From assembly GCA_009746045.1 (NCBI GenBank), contig RPFO01000380.1, positions 1,867,899-1,931,898 of the forward strand: a stretch of DNA of 64,000 nucleotides, written 5' to 3'. This document shows positions 1 to 11,626 of this stretch, one piece after another. The stretch comes from Mesostigma viride. Its lineage: Eukaryota > Streptophyta > Mesostigmatophyceae > Mesostigmatales > Mesostigmataceae. Position numbers and translations under genes: made by a program. How positions within the stretch are numbered: position 1 is the stretch's first letter; the number at the start of each line of letters is the position of its first letter. The notes beneath the pieces are model-generated. The model was given only the letters and a program-made list of their open reading frames with translations, was not told the DNA's origin and did no database searches.

Positions 1-361
1 GGGAGGAGGGAGGGAGGGAGGGAGGGAGGGAGGGAGGGAGGGGAGGGGAGGAGGGAGGGAGGGAGGGAGGAGGGAGGGAGGGAGGGAGGGAGGGAGGGAG
101 GGAGGGAGGGAGGGAGGAGGGAGGGAGGAGGGAGGAGGAGGGAGGGAGGGAGGGAGGGAGGGAGGGAGGGGAGGGAGGGAGGGAGGAGGGAGGGAGGGAG
201 GGAGGAGGAGGGAGGGAGGGAGGAGGGAGGGAGGGAGGGAGGGAGGGAGGGAGGGAGGGAGGGAGGGAGGGGAGGGAGGGAGGGAGGGAGGGAGGGAGGG
301 AGGGAGGGAGGGAGGGAGGGAGGGAGGGAGGGAGGGAGGGAGGGAGGGAGGGAGGGAGGGA
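1..361. repeat. (GGGA)n microsatellite
   Basis: This is nearly pure GGGA/GGA repeat across the whole stretch, and the window begins inside it. It is purine-only on one strand, so it could form triplex or G-quadruplex structures. No gene is seen in it. Confidence 0.97.
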
Positions 362-1071
362 GAAAGGAAAGAAAGAAATGCAAGCGAGGAAGCACGCACG
401 CAAGCCAGCCAGGTCGCAAGCAAGACCTGAAACCAGCCAGCAAGCCAGCCGGCGAGCAAGGAAGCAAGCAAGCAAGTTACTAAGAAAGCACAAAATTAAG
501 GAAGCAAACAAGCACGCAAGAAATCACACATTAAACCACACATCGTACCTTCTTGCTTCTTGCTCCCGTCCAGGCGGGGGCGGCGGCCACGAACTGCAAG
601 TACGCTTGGCTGCTGACATGGCGCAGATAACACGGTGAAGATGGATGAGACGCATACAAATCCCAATGTGGCGGTGTGTTCGTGTTAGTGTATCCCGGTA
701 CGGGTACGGTCAAATATGATACGGGGAGGGTCGGCAGTAAATACGCAGTAAATACACAGTAAATACTGTTTACACGAAAAAGAGCCCACTTTGTATAGTG
801 ATGTTGGGAATTCCATTGTCTTTGCTATCTGTGTCATTCCTACTCATGCATACCATCACCTGCACCCATTTTGCTCACTGGCAGGGCAGCTAAATGCTCC
901 TCGCGCAGTAGGGTGAGAACACCCTTGTGCTCAGTCCACCTCAGTGGCTTACTCAGCTCTGTAGTATGCGTGTGTGTGCACGTGCATGTGTACATGTTTG
1001 CGTGTATATGAACGTGCAACATGGATGCATATTTTGCATAGCAGGCACAGCATTACAATAAACCATGCATG
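362..1071. other. Intergenic stretch, no gene recognised
   Basis: The first 150 bases are a degenerate AAGC-type tetranucleotide run (GCAAGCAAGC and similar), which gives an arginine/lysine-rich open frame with no gene-like features. The rest is unremarkable, with a short TG-rich tract near 965-1010. I see no exon, RNA gene or element end here. Confidence 0.6.
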
Positions 1072-1692
1072 ACACAAGTCTATTGTCACCTACACAATTT
1101 GCCTTGAAAATTTGGTATTAATTCATAGACGCGGCCCCGTTGGGGAGCCATGCAGTATTTAAGCCCTTGGATGGATGAAAAGAAATGGCATTAGCAGATT
1201 GATTAACATGCACACCATGCCGGATGCATTGCAGGCACGACAATTATAACTAATCCATGACACATGCCTACCACATGTCAACTAGTTTCAACAGTCATCA
1301 TGCATCAAGGAAGAACAACTCGGCTATCACAGGTGTAAAAGCCCATGCAAATTATCGTGTGTTGCGAAAACAGGAGCATGACACATGTCTACTGTCACCT
1401 ACACAACTTGTCTTGAAAATTTGGTGTTAATGCATGGATTGAGACGCGGCACCGTTGGGGAGCCATGGAGCATTTAAGCCCTTGGATGGATGAAAAGAAA
1501 TGGCATTAGCAGATTAATTAACATGCACACCATGCCGGATGCATTGCAGGCACGACAATTATAACTAATCCATGACACATGCCTACCACATGTCAACTAG
1601 TTTCAACAGTCATCATGCATCAAGGAAGAACAACTCGGCTATCACAGGTGTAAACGCCCAGGCAAATAATCGTGTGTTACGAAAACAGGAGC
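1072..1692. repeat. Tandem duplication of a ~310-bp unit
   Basis: Positions 1072-1376 and 1383-1692 are near-identical direct copies. Both run from GACACAAGTCTA or GACACATGTCTA to AAAACAGGAGCATG. Each carries CCGTTGGGGAGCCATG followed by a TTTAAGCCC segment, a motif also found in several dispersed fragments further right. The unit has no long open frame. It looks like two head-to-tail copies of a SINE-like or non-autonomous repeat. Confidence 0.8.
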
Positions 1693-2739
1693 ATGCACAT
1701 TCTGATCACATTGGGCTCTTTCCGTGATGGTGGTACGCGTCAAAATTAGAGGCACCACGGCTACATTCACACCTACAGCCAGCCATGAACTGACCAACTA
1801 TCATTTGGCTAGGATTTTAAAGCTATCCTACTACTCCTGCCATCATCATGTACCATGTCCACAGTGAGAAAACCATAAAGCTATGAATGCCTCGCACCAC
1901 AGACCATCACTGAGCTCCTTCTTACCCTTGCCGTAGCATTGAAGCCAAGGTACGCCGACGCAGTCCAGGGCCGGCATCGTCGACAACCATCGGCGCGCTA
2001 GCAGAGCCGCACCCTGATGCAGAACCCCTCCTCCTTCTCGGCCTGGGCCATGGTTGGGTCCATCTCGTCCGCCATGCGCTTCTTCCCCTCCTAATCCCGG
2101 AGAGCCCCTATCAACTCCGCCTGAACCTCGTCAGGCGCTCTCCCGCACAGTCTTCTTGACGGGCCTCGCCCTCCAGGGTTCAGGCATGTCGTCACCACTC
2201 AGGTGACCGGCTACGCGGAAAACGTGAGATGCAAACCCCTTCTTGCAAAAGTTGCACTTCACCATCTGGCTTCCGCCTTGTATGTTCCTCATTTTCTGCA
2301 CGTAGTTCCATCCCGGATGCCTACCCCCTGCGTTTGCCTATTGCACATCCTCCCCGTCAGAGTCAAAATCGTCAAGCTCATCGTCTGCCATAGCTGTTGG
2401 CTAGTGGCTGTCAAAACCAAACAAGAGAGCTAAGGCGTAAGAGCCTAGAAGTCACGAAATTAGAAACGTAGGGTGGCCTGCAAAATAATGCATTAGTATA
2501 ATAAACGTTGCCGACTGGCGACTGCCAACAAGTGGCTATTTTCCATAGCTTACAACTGCGTGGCCACTTTCACAATCTAGGCTCCTCTGTGAGCGCCACG
2601 TGGCTCCCCGTCAACATATTTTTTATGCTTGCAACGTTGCGCCGCGCACGCCGCGCCTTTCCATACAGTATAATTCACGCCTCAAGTTGGGTTGGCTCAA
2701 GTTGTGTTCACGCCTTAGGGGACTCGCACGTCCAAAAGC
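1693..2739. other. Intergenic stretch, no gene recognised
   Basis: The sequence is of mixed composition. Short open frames near 2203-2433 and 2508-2885 show no recognisable motif and no coding bias I can defend. The segment 1920-2200 is more GC-rich but has no convincing exon. Confidence 0.5.
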
Positions 2740-3345
2740 CTGAAAAACAGACATTAGTGAGTATCAGTTCCAATGCACATGGGAACCATCTAGTGATGAT
2801 TGGGTACCATAAATATGATGTTTGGACATTCATACCACCACTTGTTGGGGGTACTACCCCCAACCACGCACCGGTGGCGAGCTAAAAATAGAAAAAGACG
2901 CTATTTATGAGATATTTTGCCCAAGACAAACCACTTGTCTAAATGACCTGCCCATACATACCTGCAAAGTTCCCCCACTTTTTTAAAAGCTGGGCTATTT
3001 ACATGGCCAAAATGGTCACATTTGTTTGAGTTATTAATTTTCCCGCAAAATGGGTACTTTTTTGAGCCAAAAAAAATAAATCAAATCATTAACACATCTG
3101 ATTGGGTCATCCATACATGCGATATTCCACTGAGTGGGGGGAAACACAACCACAAAGTTTGAGCTCATTCTGACAAGCGTAGCTCAAGTTATTGATTTTC
3201 CTGTGATGCCACCTGGGTAGACGCTAAAAGAGAATTGAGCTAGTGCTGAGCCAAAATGACATCTGTTTTGCTACCCTAGACACCCCAAAACATGCCCACT
3301 TTGATCACGGAGTGTGAGGAGGATGTCCGGAGCGTCATACGCCCC
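2740..3345 (+). repeat. Dispersed repeat, left copy of an inverted pair
   Basis: This shares many blocks with the reverse complement of about 15,005-15,890. Examples are CTAAAAATAGAAAAAGACGC, GTTCCCCCACTTTT, a TTTTCCCGCAAAA block and TCATTCTGACAAGCG, all in the same order. The copies are clearly diverged. They may be independent members of one family or the worn ends of a larger unit. No protein is encoded. Confidence 0.7.
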
Positions 3346-4338
3346 ACCCCTCCATCGGCACAGCCAGCCTTGTGAGTCTACCCTTAACAACAAGGCTGGT
3401 AGGACGACACGCCTGATCAGCATATGTCATGCCTATCTCAGGCTAATAATGTGTGATTTTGTGCCAACAACCAAGTTGTTCCACCCAACAACACATTTAA
3501 AACCCTGTTCCAAAATGCCCAACAAGCCGGACATGTGGAGGACCACCGACACACGCAGTATATAAAGAGAAAATAAGCTGACTTTTTATCCAGCCAACCA
3601 GTGGCTAGCTGCTCTGGTTAGCATGACAAAGGCTATCATTTACTCAGTGGGAAAGGTGAAGAGACCATTGGAACAACCTACCTGATGCATGTGCCACCAA
3701 AGCATTGTGTCCCGCAAAATGCACACTGCCTCCTTTCTAACAAGCACGAGCCACTTTCTTTAGTAGGAGACAGGTGCCAGCTCGTCAGTGTCTGGGGAAA
3801 ATGATGCCGCTGCTTAGGAAGACCGCGTGAATTTCCTCGAACACAACTGTCTAGAAAGCAAAAGAAATTTCAGAGAAGCATAGAAATAAAAGCATTACAC
3901 CTTCCCGACAGGTTGTGGGCCACGCGCTGCAGCAAGCCAGCCACGTCACAGACGAACTTGCTAAAAAACATCCAGGAATCTAGCGATGCAGCGCCAGGAC
4001 CCGCAAGTTCATGGCTGCATCTGGCCGGAAAGAAGGCAAAAAGCTTACGGCCGGGCCCACTTCGAATGTTCCGCGGTCCAAGCCAAGTGTGTGACACTTT
4101 TCCTTCAATTTTGAGGCAAAAATCTTGAATTTTGGCTTGCGAACGTATAAATTTCACGTAAATATTACAATTTGTGGGTATTTATCTCATTGTAAGTCTC
4201 GTGTGACATAAAAACTTTACATTAGCGTGAAATTGCATTGTTTCATTGAAGAATATCATGGATACATTCGTCGCACTTGAGACGGAGTCGACTCAATTTA
4301 CTAAAGACTCGTCCAACATAAAATAAAGTCTTCGAACG
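3346..4338. other. Region downstream of gene A, with a 3' segment shared with the gene B side
   Basis: No gene is seen. At 4052-4105 the minus strand reads GTGTCACACA, then GGAACATTCGAAGTGGGCCC, then GGCC. A nearly identical segment lies downstream of the gene B block at 33,716-33,760 on the plus strand, in the same orientation relative to the genes. This suggests that the gene A and gene B units share a 3' flank. The remainder (3346-3900 and 4140-4338) holds nothing I recognise. Confidence 0.5.
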
Positions 4339-4868
4339 TCACTTCTTATTCTTGCTCCTTGCTTCTGCTTCCAATTTCTGCTCTTCTGTTTTGGACTTCT
4401 TCCTCTTTGGATCGATGGACATCGCAGGTGCCCACTTTGCCACATCATTCCAACTCTTTCCGTCCATCAGAGTCACCACCTTCTTCACATAGTCCAAAGG
4501 CATCCAGAACTTGCCCCGATGCAACTTTCCGCCCTCTGTCTCTTCTGGAAAAAACTTCATGCAAACGTCCCTCCATTTCCGATCGTATCCACCTACCTGC
4601 CCGTACAACTTCACCTCCTGTAACTTGGTATACTTTTGCTTTTCCCTACTCGCATTGGCCCTTCTCATGGTGTTCTCGGCCCACCCATCAATCCAGAAGC
4701 ACTCCGGTGCTCCGTGTTTCTGTTCCCCGTCCATAAGTCTCATCCACAGCGTAGGCTTCTCATAAGGCTCTTGGCTCTGCGCATTCGCTTCCACCCCTTC
4801 AGACTGAGCAGTAAGTTTAGCTGCAGGACCGAAGCCCACCGCAGCGTTCGCCCGCACCACATCATTAC
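4339..4868 (-). CDS. Gene A last exon
   Basis: This is an open frame of about 176 codons ending in a lysine-rich tail and a stop at 4339. The acceptor CAG lies at 4869-4871, and the phase-1 join gives ITKG followed by NDVVRANAAV. It contains LWMRLMDGEQKHG, GGYDRKWRDVCMKFFPEE and SWNDVAKWAP. The spaced tryptophans and basic residues resemble a small DNA-binding fold, but I cannot assign a family. The ending is highly charged. Confidence 0.65.
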
Positions 4869-4984
4869 CTGCGCGTAACCAATCGGCACATCAACGACGG
4901 ACTAAAGTCAACGTAGATAGATTGCAAACGAATTAAAAAAAAAATTCAGGATACATGCCACGACCAAAACAGCGATTTCCTCAC

Positions 4985-7102
4985 CCTTTGTTATTCCTTT
5001 CGGAGCTCGAGTAGCAGCTGTCTTGGGTCGAGACGAGCCGGAAGACTTGGAGGGCGCGGCAGGCTTCTTCCTCCCCTCAGACGTCGCTCTGCGAGTTGAC
5101 CCTCCTGCCCCTCCACCCCTTGCCCTTCCATCACCCCTTCGCCTCCCTCCATCTTCCTCCTCCTCGTCGTCATCCCCGTCCTCCTCCTCCTCCCCCTCCT
5201 CCTCCTCCTCCTCCTCCTCCTCCTCCTCCTCCTCCTCCTCCTCCTCCTCCTCCTCCTCCTCCTCCTCCTCCTCCTCCTCCTCCTCCTCCCCTCCTCCCCC
5301 TCCTCCCCCTCCTCCCCCTCCTCCCCCTCGTCCCCCTCCTCCCCCTCCTCCCCCTCCTCCTCCTCGGAGGAGGAGGAGGAGGATGATGATGACTCGACTG
5401 GCTGCCTTCGAAGCTCTTTCTTGGGATACTTTGAAACGCGCGTAGGCGCGGAAGGAGCGACAGGCCGGGCAGAAGCGCCAGGCTCAGCTTCATCTTCGTC
5501 GTCCGAGATTTGAACAACTGCCTTTCGAAGCTTTTTGGAAGGGTGTGACTCCGGCTGCGGCTGGACAGACGGCCGCTGCCCACCCTTCCCTTTGTCCCGC
5601 GTCTTCTGCGGTGACGACTTCTCTCCCCCCTTAGACGTCTTCTGCGGTGACGACTTCTCTCCCCCCTTAGACGTCTTCTGCGGTGACGACTTCTCTCCCC
5701 CCGTAGACGTCGCTCTGCGAGTCGACCCTCCTTCCTTTCCCTGTCCCTCGCCTCCCTCGTCCCCATCCGAATCTCCTTCCGCGTCATCCTCAGCCTTCCT
5801 CTTCTTCGCCAATGACGTCCACGAGACGTCAGGCATCTTCCCCATCCGAACCAGTAAGTCTTCGAAGCCATCCAATGACTTCTTTCCGCCAAAAACGACC
5901 ACGATGGGACGCAACTCCTCGAAAAACTGCGTCGCTAGCTCGATAAGCTTCCTGTGGTAACCGGAAGCTCGTTCGACAGTTGTCTTTTTTGGAGGAACCA
6001 TAAAGAGGTCATGGTCACCCCACCAGAAGTCCTTGAAGGACGTCCACTTGCGGCCGAACTCACCATCCAAATTCAGGATTCTACAGCACGGTAGTGGCGT
6101 CAGGCCATCGTCTTGCCTCGCGAAAGTGGATGGGAAGCCCTCACCGTCGCCCACCGCCACCTCCGCCGCCACCCTCCTCACAAATGCCTTCTTCCTGTCA
6201 GGGCCGCCTTTAGGGAGACTATGAGAAGAATACCAGACGGTCATCTTATCCCAGGAAATGCTGCGCCAGTTATACTCAATCGGCTCAGCACTTTTCTCTT
6301 CCACCTTCTCCCCCCCTTTCCCTGCAACTTTCTCCTTCGCCTCAACAACCGCCTCCTTCTTCCCTTCCCCTCCTTCCATCTTTTTTTGATAGTGGAGATA
6401 CAAGTCCTTGTCCAGAAGGCCGTGCGAACCCTTCATGCTGAAGTTCGGAGCGGTTTTGTCGAGGAGATCCACTAGATCGATTTTGCTATCCATCAGATCC
6501 TTTCTCGGAATCCTTAGGTGATTGGCAAGACCTTCGGACTTTAAGAGGTAGGCGACATTGCGCGTGATGATGACGGCCTTCTCCCAAAATGCAAGGAATC
6601 GATCGACGACGTCCTTGTTCCTTGGCATCCGCCCAAGTAGTCGTAAGCCGAACACCTCTTCAAATAAGCGAGAAGCCTTGTACTCCATATCAGCCCCCCC
6701 CTTACATTCGCCATCCAAGTCGGGCTTTTCCTGAAACTTAATAAGGATGAATTGGCGAACGCACTCAAGTACGTCCTTGGCCAACTCCACCAACTTTGAC
6801 AGCTTTTCGGGCCCAACCTCCCCACTCATGATGCATTCACACACAGCGTCCATCATCGGAAACGACGCCAGGTTCCTTACAGACGTCCAGGACACCTTTT
6901 GCCCCTTCTTGGTGCCCTCGGCGTTAGCGAACCGGCATCTGAGAGTCATAGTCTCCTCAGAAGCTGGTGTGACGTCATTCTCATCATCCGGCCTGGCCTT
7001 TGTGAGGCGCAGGAAGGTGTTCGCCAGAACTCGATTGTAATTTGAAATTTGGGAAGGTTGGGCCTTGTTTTTTTTCCGCTCGCCTTCTTCCTCCCTCAAC
7101 TC
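4985..7102 (-). CDS. Gene A large exon, part downstream of the LTR insertion
   Basis: A frame of about 550 codons runs from the insertion point to the acidic repeat. The folded-looking N-terminal part includes MDAVCECIMSGEVG and FEEVFGLRLLGRMPRNKD. It is followed by a basic/acidic linker with three GGEKSSPQKTSK repeats, then serine and glutamate runs. After a frame slip in the GAG repeat (about 5170-5380) another frame continues with DDDEEEEDGG and ends TRAPKGITKG before the GTGAGG donor at 4984-4979. GGSTRRATS occurs twice (near 5090 and 5710), each time encoded by a relative of the shared palindrome. No enzymatic motif is seen. Confidence 0.6.
5158..5400. repeat. CTC/GAG trinucleotide array in gene A
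   Basis: This is a run of CTCCTC, then CCCCTCCT variants, then GGAGGA. On the coding (minus) strand it encodes glutamate or arginine runs depending on frame. The long arginine or glycine runs seen in single-frame translations are artefacts of the slip. This is the place where the gene A frame breaks. Confidence 0.9.
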
Positions 7103-7909
7103 TGTTTGGATTAGGAGAGGAGACTAATGGGTTTTACACAATGCCTTGTGCTTGGCCTTGCTACCCACACACCTTGCAGGTGCTGAAAGAAAGAGAGGTT
7201 GAAGACAATTTACGTGGAAGAATAAATGGCTTTATTAGAATATAATAGTTGGAGAAGAGCTTGAATGGAGGTTGAATGGAGGTTAAATGGAGGTACCTGC
7301 CCTTAGGGGGCAGTTTCCTTTTATACCTTTTAGGCTAGGAAGGATGACATCAGCAATGACATCATCACAGAAGCTTGTAGAAACATCCTAGCATATTCCT
7401 AGCATATTCTCAGTATATTCCAGGAATATTCCTGGCATATTCTTAGAACATTCCTAGAACATTCTAGACATGATCCAATGAGCTGGCATAATAGCTAGAT
7501 GCCAAGTGTCTACGTAATAATGTGCCACATAACATAATTAATAAAGTGACACATCTCTTCTCCTTGGAGTGACAAGTGTCATGCAATGAGTCTACCCACT
7601 TGTCATCATGTAAGTCATAACATGTGTCATCATGAGCTTCCAACACTTGTCAGCTCATGGACCAAACACTTGTCCAATAGGCCATAGCACCACTTGTCAA
7701 TCAAATACGTGATGCTACTAGGCTGACTCAGGTTACAAGTCATCCATGTCCAAGTATAGGACTATGGCACATGAATATTGATCAGCTCATTGAGCCCAAT
7801 CCATCTAGCTTATCAAGCTATCAAATTCCCAGTCCATATGGAATAAATCCAACAAGAAATAAATCAGGCTGGGATACATTGTGGCCAGGTGGATATAATA
7901 TCCCTAACA
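7103..7909 (-). repeat. 3' LTR of the Copia-type element
   Basis: This direct repeat of 10808-11626 is 807 bp long and starts and ends with TG...CA. It contains clustered CATATTCC repeats and CTTGTC repeats. It is 12 bp shorter than the other LTR through one 11-bp and one 1-bp difference. Confidence 0.95.
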
Positions 7910-9059
7910 CCCCCCTTAGCCACATGGGCACAATGCAAAAGATGTCTGGGTAGGTGGAATCTCAACACCCCCCTTAACCACATGCTCGTAGCATGCCGTC
8001 CAGTTGCTAGCATGGTGCAACTGAAAATGAAGATGCCGTCCTCGTGAAACGCTTGAAGCTCCAACATGCGGTCATGAGCCGCACTACCGCCACTGATCCG
8101 TCCCCCCCCGGCAACGCGAATGAGTGTCCAACCATAGCAGCAACGCACTAGCTGCCCATCAATCCTGGATGGCTGATACCCAACCCTTAGTTGGAAAAAG
8201 TGCTCTAGATGCTACATTCCCCCCTCACTCAAAGCGGCTGCCCATGGACACAATAGGGCCACACAGTCCCACACATATGATACGGCAACACATGCCAACA
8301 AAGAAAGTCCCTATGAGCTAACCCGAACGGTATAGAGGTAGGGTAACGGCAACAACACGTGCTGTACACACACGGAGCAACATAAATACGCCATCTCACA
8401 AATAAATGACACCAACATCACGTTTTACGCCAAATAAACGGGGTGAGCAAACAAACATATTGGCAACAAATGCCACACAAACAAGGTGCAATACAACCTT
8501 CAACACAAACACAGTGGCCATAACAGATAAACGCGCTTCATAGCAAAGAAAACAGGACGTGCAAAACATTACCGCCACAAAGGCGAACACAAGTAACGAT
8601 TACTTCGTCACGATTCACAAATCAATGCCCGAGAGTAAACATTACGTCCGACATTACAGGCTATGCCGAAATGCACAGCCGAATTCGACACAAAGGACGT
8701 AAACACTTGCATAAAAGCAATGCTCTCAGCACAAAACAAAATAACACACGCGTCACAGGCACTTAACTTACGAAAACAAGTCGTAGACGACGATACAACG
8801 GCGCTTCACTACGCCGCAGACTAGTGCCACAAATAGCGTGCAAAAACTCTGGATATACACTCCAGGTACGTAGAAAACGTCTCGTGGGAACAATACCAAA
8901 ATGCGTGGGCCATTGCCACTGAACGCATGGCAAAATAAACACATAATTGCTGGAAGAACACAAAGAAAGAACCAGAAACGCACGCTTACGGCGCCTCACA
9001 ATTTCCAGCAAACACGACACAAAAGTCGACATACAAGTTCATTTCCCACAGACAAAACA
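7910..9059. other. Internal region of the LTR element without coding capacity
   Basis: The polypurine tract is at 7910-7915 (minus strand GGGGGG next to the LTR). The rest, between the gag-protease stop and the 3' LTR, has only short frames and no trace of integrase or reverse transcriptase motifs. This is where pol would lie in a complete element. Confidence 0.7.
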
Positions 9060-10742
9060 TTAGGGCAACCTTGAGGAGTGGGGTCTGTGCATCCTGGGCG
9101 ACAATTTCCAAGGGTCGTTGCAGCTAGCGCAATTGCAAATGCCATGGCCTGGCCGAACACCGTCAACTGACCGACGTGATGCCTTGGCAGCATTTTGCAG
9201 TCGACTTGACCGTTGGTGCTTGACCGCACTTTGGCTGACAGGTCGCTGTCCACGACGTGGTCGGCTCGCTCGAGGCCTCGCGCCAGCACCGGACTTGGCA
9301 GTCCAGGACTTAGAAAAATTTGGCAGCTTGGTCGATTTCGCCCTCGCGTCACGAATTTGTTCCCCCTCAGTTAGGCTGGCAGCGTTCGAGCGCCGCGCCT
9401 TTGGTCTGGTCGCCGGACTTTGGTTACTAGCACCAGTATCACCTGGTATGCTGGCGGCGACAACGCGCTCCGCCTGCACTGGGCTGTTCTGGACCGCAGT
9501 TTCTGGAAGTACTTCAGCGTCTGACACGGACTTCTCCATTGCGCTGGAAACTTCTCGAATTGGCGTGAACTTCCACTGGGCCGGCGCAGAGTATATAAAG
9601 CCACGCAGTGTGCGAGTAATGCCCAGTAGGCCGCCCCCGATCCCGCATACACGGGCAAGCATGGCCAGTATGACCGTTAGGCCCACGGCCAGCCACTCCG
9701 CCGCGTGTCCCGAGGCACGTGAGATGCTGCGCTCGCTGCTCGCCATTTTCTGCCCTTGACAGGCAGCGTCGTTCTTGAAGCTCGTCGCCGACGATTTCAG
9801 CTCTGGGATGGCGTCCATCGCTGCGTCCGCACCGTGCGCGGGCAAAAAGTAGGTGTTGTTCCTCGTCCCGATGCTGCAGTGCCTGCTGTCCAGCACAGCA
9901 ACCCGCTGGGCGAGGTCGACCTTGTGGCCATCCTTGACGAGCTGGCCGACTGATAGAAGTCGGGTGCTCAGCCTGGGAACGAGCAGCGCGTTTTGGAGGT
10001 GCACGTCCGCGTCCTGACCCGGCAGCTTCAGTTTGACAGTCCCGATGGCTGTCGCCTTCAGTTGGCCGCCTGAGCCGGCGATTTCCCTGTCATGAGGGTG
10101 CAGGCACACGAAGTCCGACGGGCATGGCGTCATGTGACAGCTCGCTGCGGAATCCAGCACCCAGCTGGTCGGTGCTTTCTTTTCATACTGCGTGAGTGCA
10201 GCAGCATCCGACGGCGATGGCGACTCGGCGATGGTGGCGAAGACGAAGCCGGACCGCTCCGCAGCCTCCTCGGTGATACGCGCCTCGCTGGCACCTGGTG
10301 AGTGCTCCTTTCTCGCTTGGTTCCGTCGCGTTGCCTTGTTCTTGCGTTCTTGCTTCAGCTCCGGATGCTTCTCCCAGCACTGGGTGTCCACGTGCCCGGC
10401 CTTCTTGCAGTAATTGCACCGCCTCTTTCCTCCACTTTTCTTCGTAGTAGTGTGGAAAACCTGGCCGTTAGGGGAGCCCTCCTTCTTTGCTTGAGCAGAA
10501 CGCCTTCCGTGCAGTAGCTCCTCCGCCTCCAGCAGCGCAGTCTTGACCTCCTTTAGCGAATCCTCCTCTCCAGTTAGGACCTTGACCAGGTCACAATAGG
10601 CCGATGCTAAGGCCTTCAACACAGCCTTGATTTCTTCCCATTTCCTCAGAGACCGCCCATCAAACGTTGTGATGGACTTGCTTGTTGCCCGGAATTGCTT
10701 GTAGCACGCTTCCTTGGTAGCCATGGTGTCTTCAGTCGCCAA
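9060..10742 (-). CDS. Copia-type Gag-protease polyprotein (truncated pol)
   Basis: A protein of about 560 residues. A zinc knuckle C-X2-C-X4-H-X4-C (CNYCKKAGHVDTQC) lies near residue 110, after a basic stretch, which is typical of Gag nucleocapsid. A retropepsin-like aspartic protease signature WVLDSAASCHMTP follows near residue 195. Copia proteases usually read DSGA[ST], so DSAAS is a slight variant. The rest of the protease region contains LLVPRLSTRLLSVGQLVKDG, a common Copia motif. Downstream, where integrase should start, there is a hydrophobic segment (EWLAVGLTVILAMLARVCG) and a basic, proline-rich tail instead. The start chosen is the first ATG shortly after the primer binding site. It packages RNA and matures Gag but cannot reverse-transcribe by itself. 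Confidence 0.9.
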   Translation of the reverse strand: MATEDTMATKEACYKQFRATSKSITTFDGRSLRKWEEIKAVLKALASAYCDLVKVLTGEEDSLKEVKTALLEAEELLHGRRSAQAKKEGSPNGQVFHTTTKKSGGKRRCNYCKKAGHVDTQCWEKHPELKQERKNKATRRNQARKEHSPGASEARITEEAAERSGFVFATIAESPSPSDAAALTQYEKKAPTSWVLDSAASCHMTPCPSDFVCLHPHDREIAGSGGQLKATAIGTVKLKLPGQDADVHLQNALLVPRLSTRLLSVGQLVKDGHKVDLAQRVAVLDSRHCSIGTRNNTYFLPAHGADAAMDAIPELKSSATSFKNDAACQGQKMASSERSISRASGHAAEWLAVGLTVILAMLARVCGIGGGLLGITRTLRGFIYSAPAQWKFTPIREVSSAMEKSVSDAEVLPETAVQNSPVQAERVVAASIPGDTGASNQSPATRPKARRSNAASLTEGEQIRDARAKSTKLPNFSKSWTAKSGAGARPRASRPRRGQRPVSQSAVKHQRSSRLQNAAKASRRSVDGVRPGHGICNCASCNDPWKLSPRMHRPHSSRLP

Positions 10743-10795
10743 TGGAACTGGATGTCTCTGGGTTCACAGTGGTCTTCTTGTTCCTCAGTAACAAA

Positions 10796-10807
10796 CCTCC
10801 GATACCA
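10796..10807 (-). other. Primer binding site, initiator tRNA-Met type
   Basis: The minus strand reads TGGTATCGGAGG directly after the CA end of the 5' LTR. It matches the usual plant tRNA-iMet complement TGGTATCAGAGC at 10 of 12 positions. Confidence 0.85.
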
Positions 10808-11626
10808 TGTTTGGATTGGGAGAGGAGACTAATGGGTTTTACACAATGCCTTGTGCTTGGCCTTGCTACCCACACACCTTGCAGGTGCTGAAAGAAAGAG
10901 AGGTTGAAGACAATTTACGTGGAAGAATAAATGGCTTTATTAGAATATAATAGTTGGAGAAGAGCTTGAATGGAGGTTGAATGGAGGTTAAATGGAGGTA
11001 CCTGCCCTTAGGGGGCAGTTTCCTTTTATACCTTTTAGGCTAGGAAGGATGACATCAGCAATGACATCATCACAGAAGCTTGTAGAAACATCCTAGCATA
11101 TTCCTAGCATATTCCCAGCATATTCTCAGTATATTCCAGGAATATTCCTGGCATATTCTTAGAACATTCCTAGAACATTCTAGACATGATCCAATGAGCT
11201 GGCATAATAGCTAGATGCCAAGTGTCTACGTAATAATGTGCCACATAACATAATTAATAAAGTGACACATCTCTTCTCCTTGGAGTGACAAGTGTCATGC
11301 AATGAGTCTACCCACTTGTCATCATGTAAGTCATAACATGTGTCATCATGAGCTTCCAACATTTGTCAGCTCATGGACCAAACACTTGTCCAATAGGCCA
11401 TAGCACCACTTGTCAATCAAATACGTGATGCTACTAGGCTGACTCAGGTTACAAGTCATCCATGTCCAAGTATAGGACTATGGCACATGAATATTGATCA
11501 GCTCATTGAGCCCAATCCATCTAGCTTATCAACGCTATCGAATTCCCAGTCCATATGGAATAAATCCAACAAGAAATAAATCAGGCTGGGATACATTGTG
11601 GCCAGGTGGATATAATATCCCTAACA
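10808..11626 (-). repeat. 5' LTR of the Copia-type element
   Basis: The 819-bp LTR is the transcription start side of the element on the minus strand. It is a direct repeat of 7103-7909 and is followed on its outer side by the AACTC target duplication. Confidence 0.95.

Larger units (their letters stand above)
7103..11626 (-). mobile_element. Ty1/Copia-type LTR retrotransposon carrying only gag-protease
   Basis: The element reads on the minus strand, with its 5' LTR at 10808-11626 and 3' LTR at 7103-7909. Each LTR has TG...CA ends, and they are nearly identical, differing mainly by an 11-bp CCCAGCATATT insertion. The element is flanked by the 5-bp duplication AACTC (7098-7102 and 11627-11631). 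The primer binding site TGGTATCGGAGG lies directly inside the 5' LTR, and a G-rich polypurine tract (AAGGGGGG) directly precedes the 3' LTR. One long frame codes gag and protease. Integrase, reverse transcriptase and RNase H are absent, so the copy must have been moved by enzymes supplied in trans. The near-identical LTRs indicate a recent insertion. Confidence 0.95.

Noticed and set aside
5023-5892. Poly-Ser, poly-Pro and poly-Gly frames over the CTC array
   Set aside because: Shadow frames of the trinucleotide repeat. The gene A reading on the minus strand explains the region.
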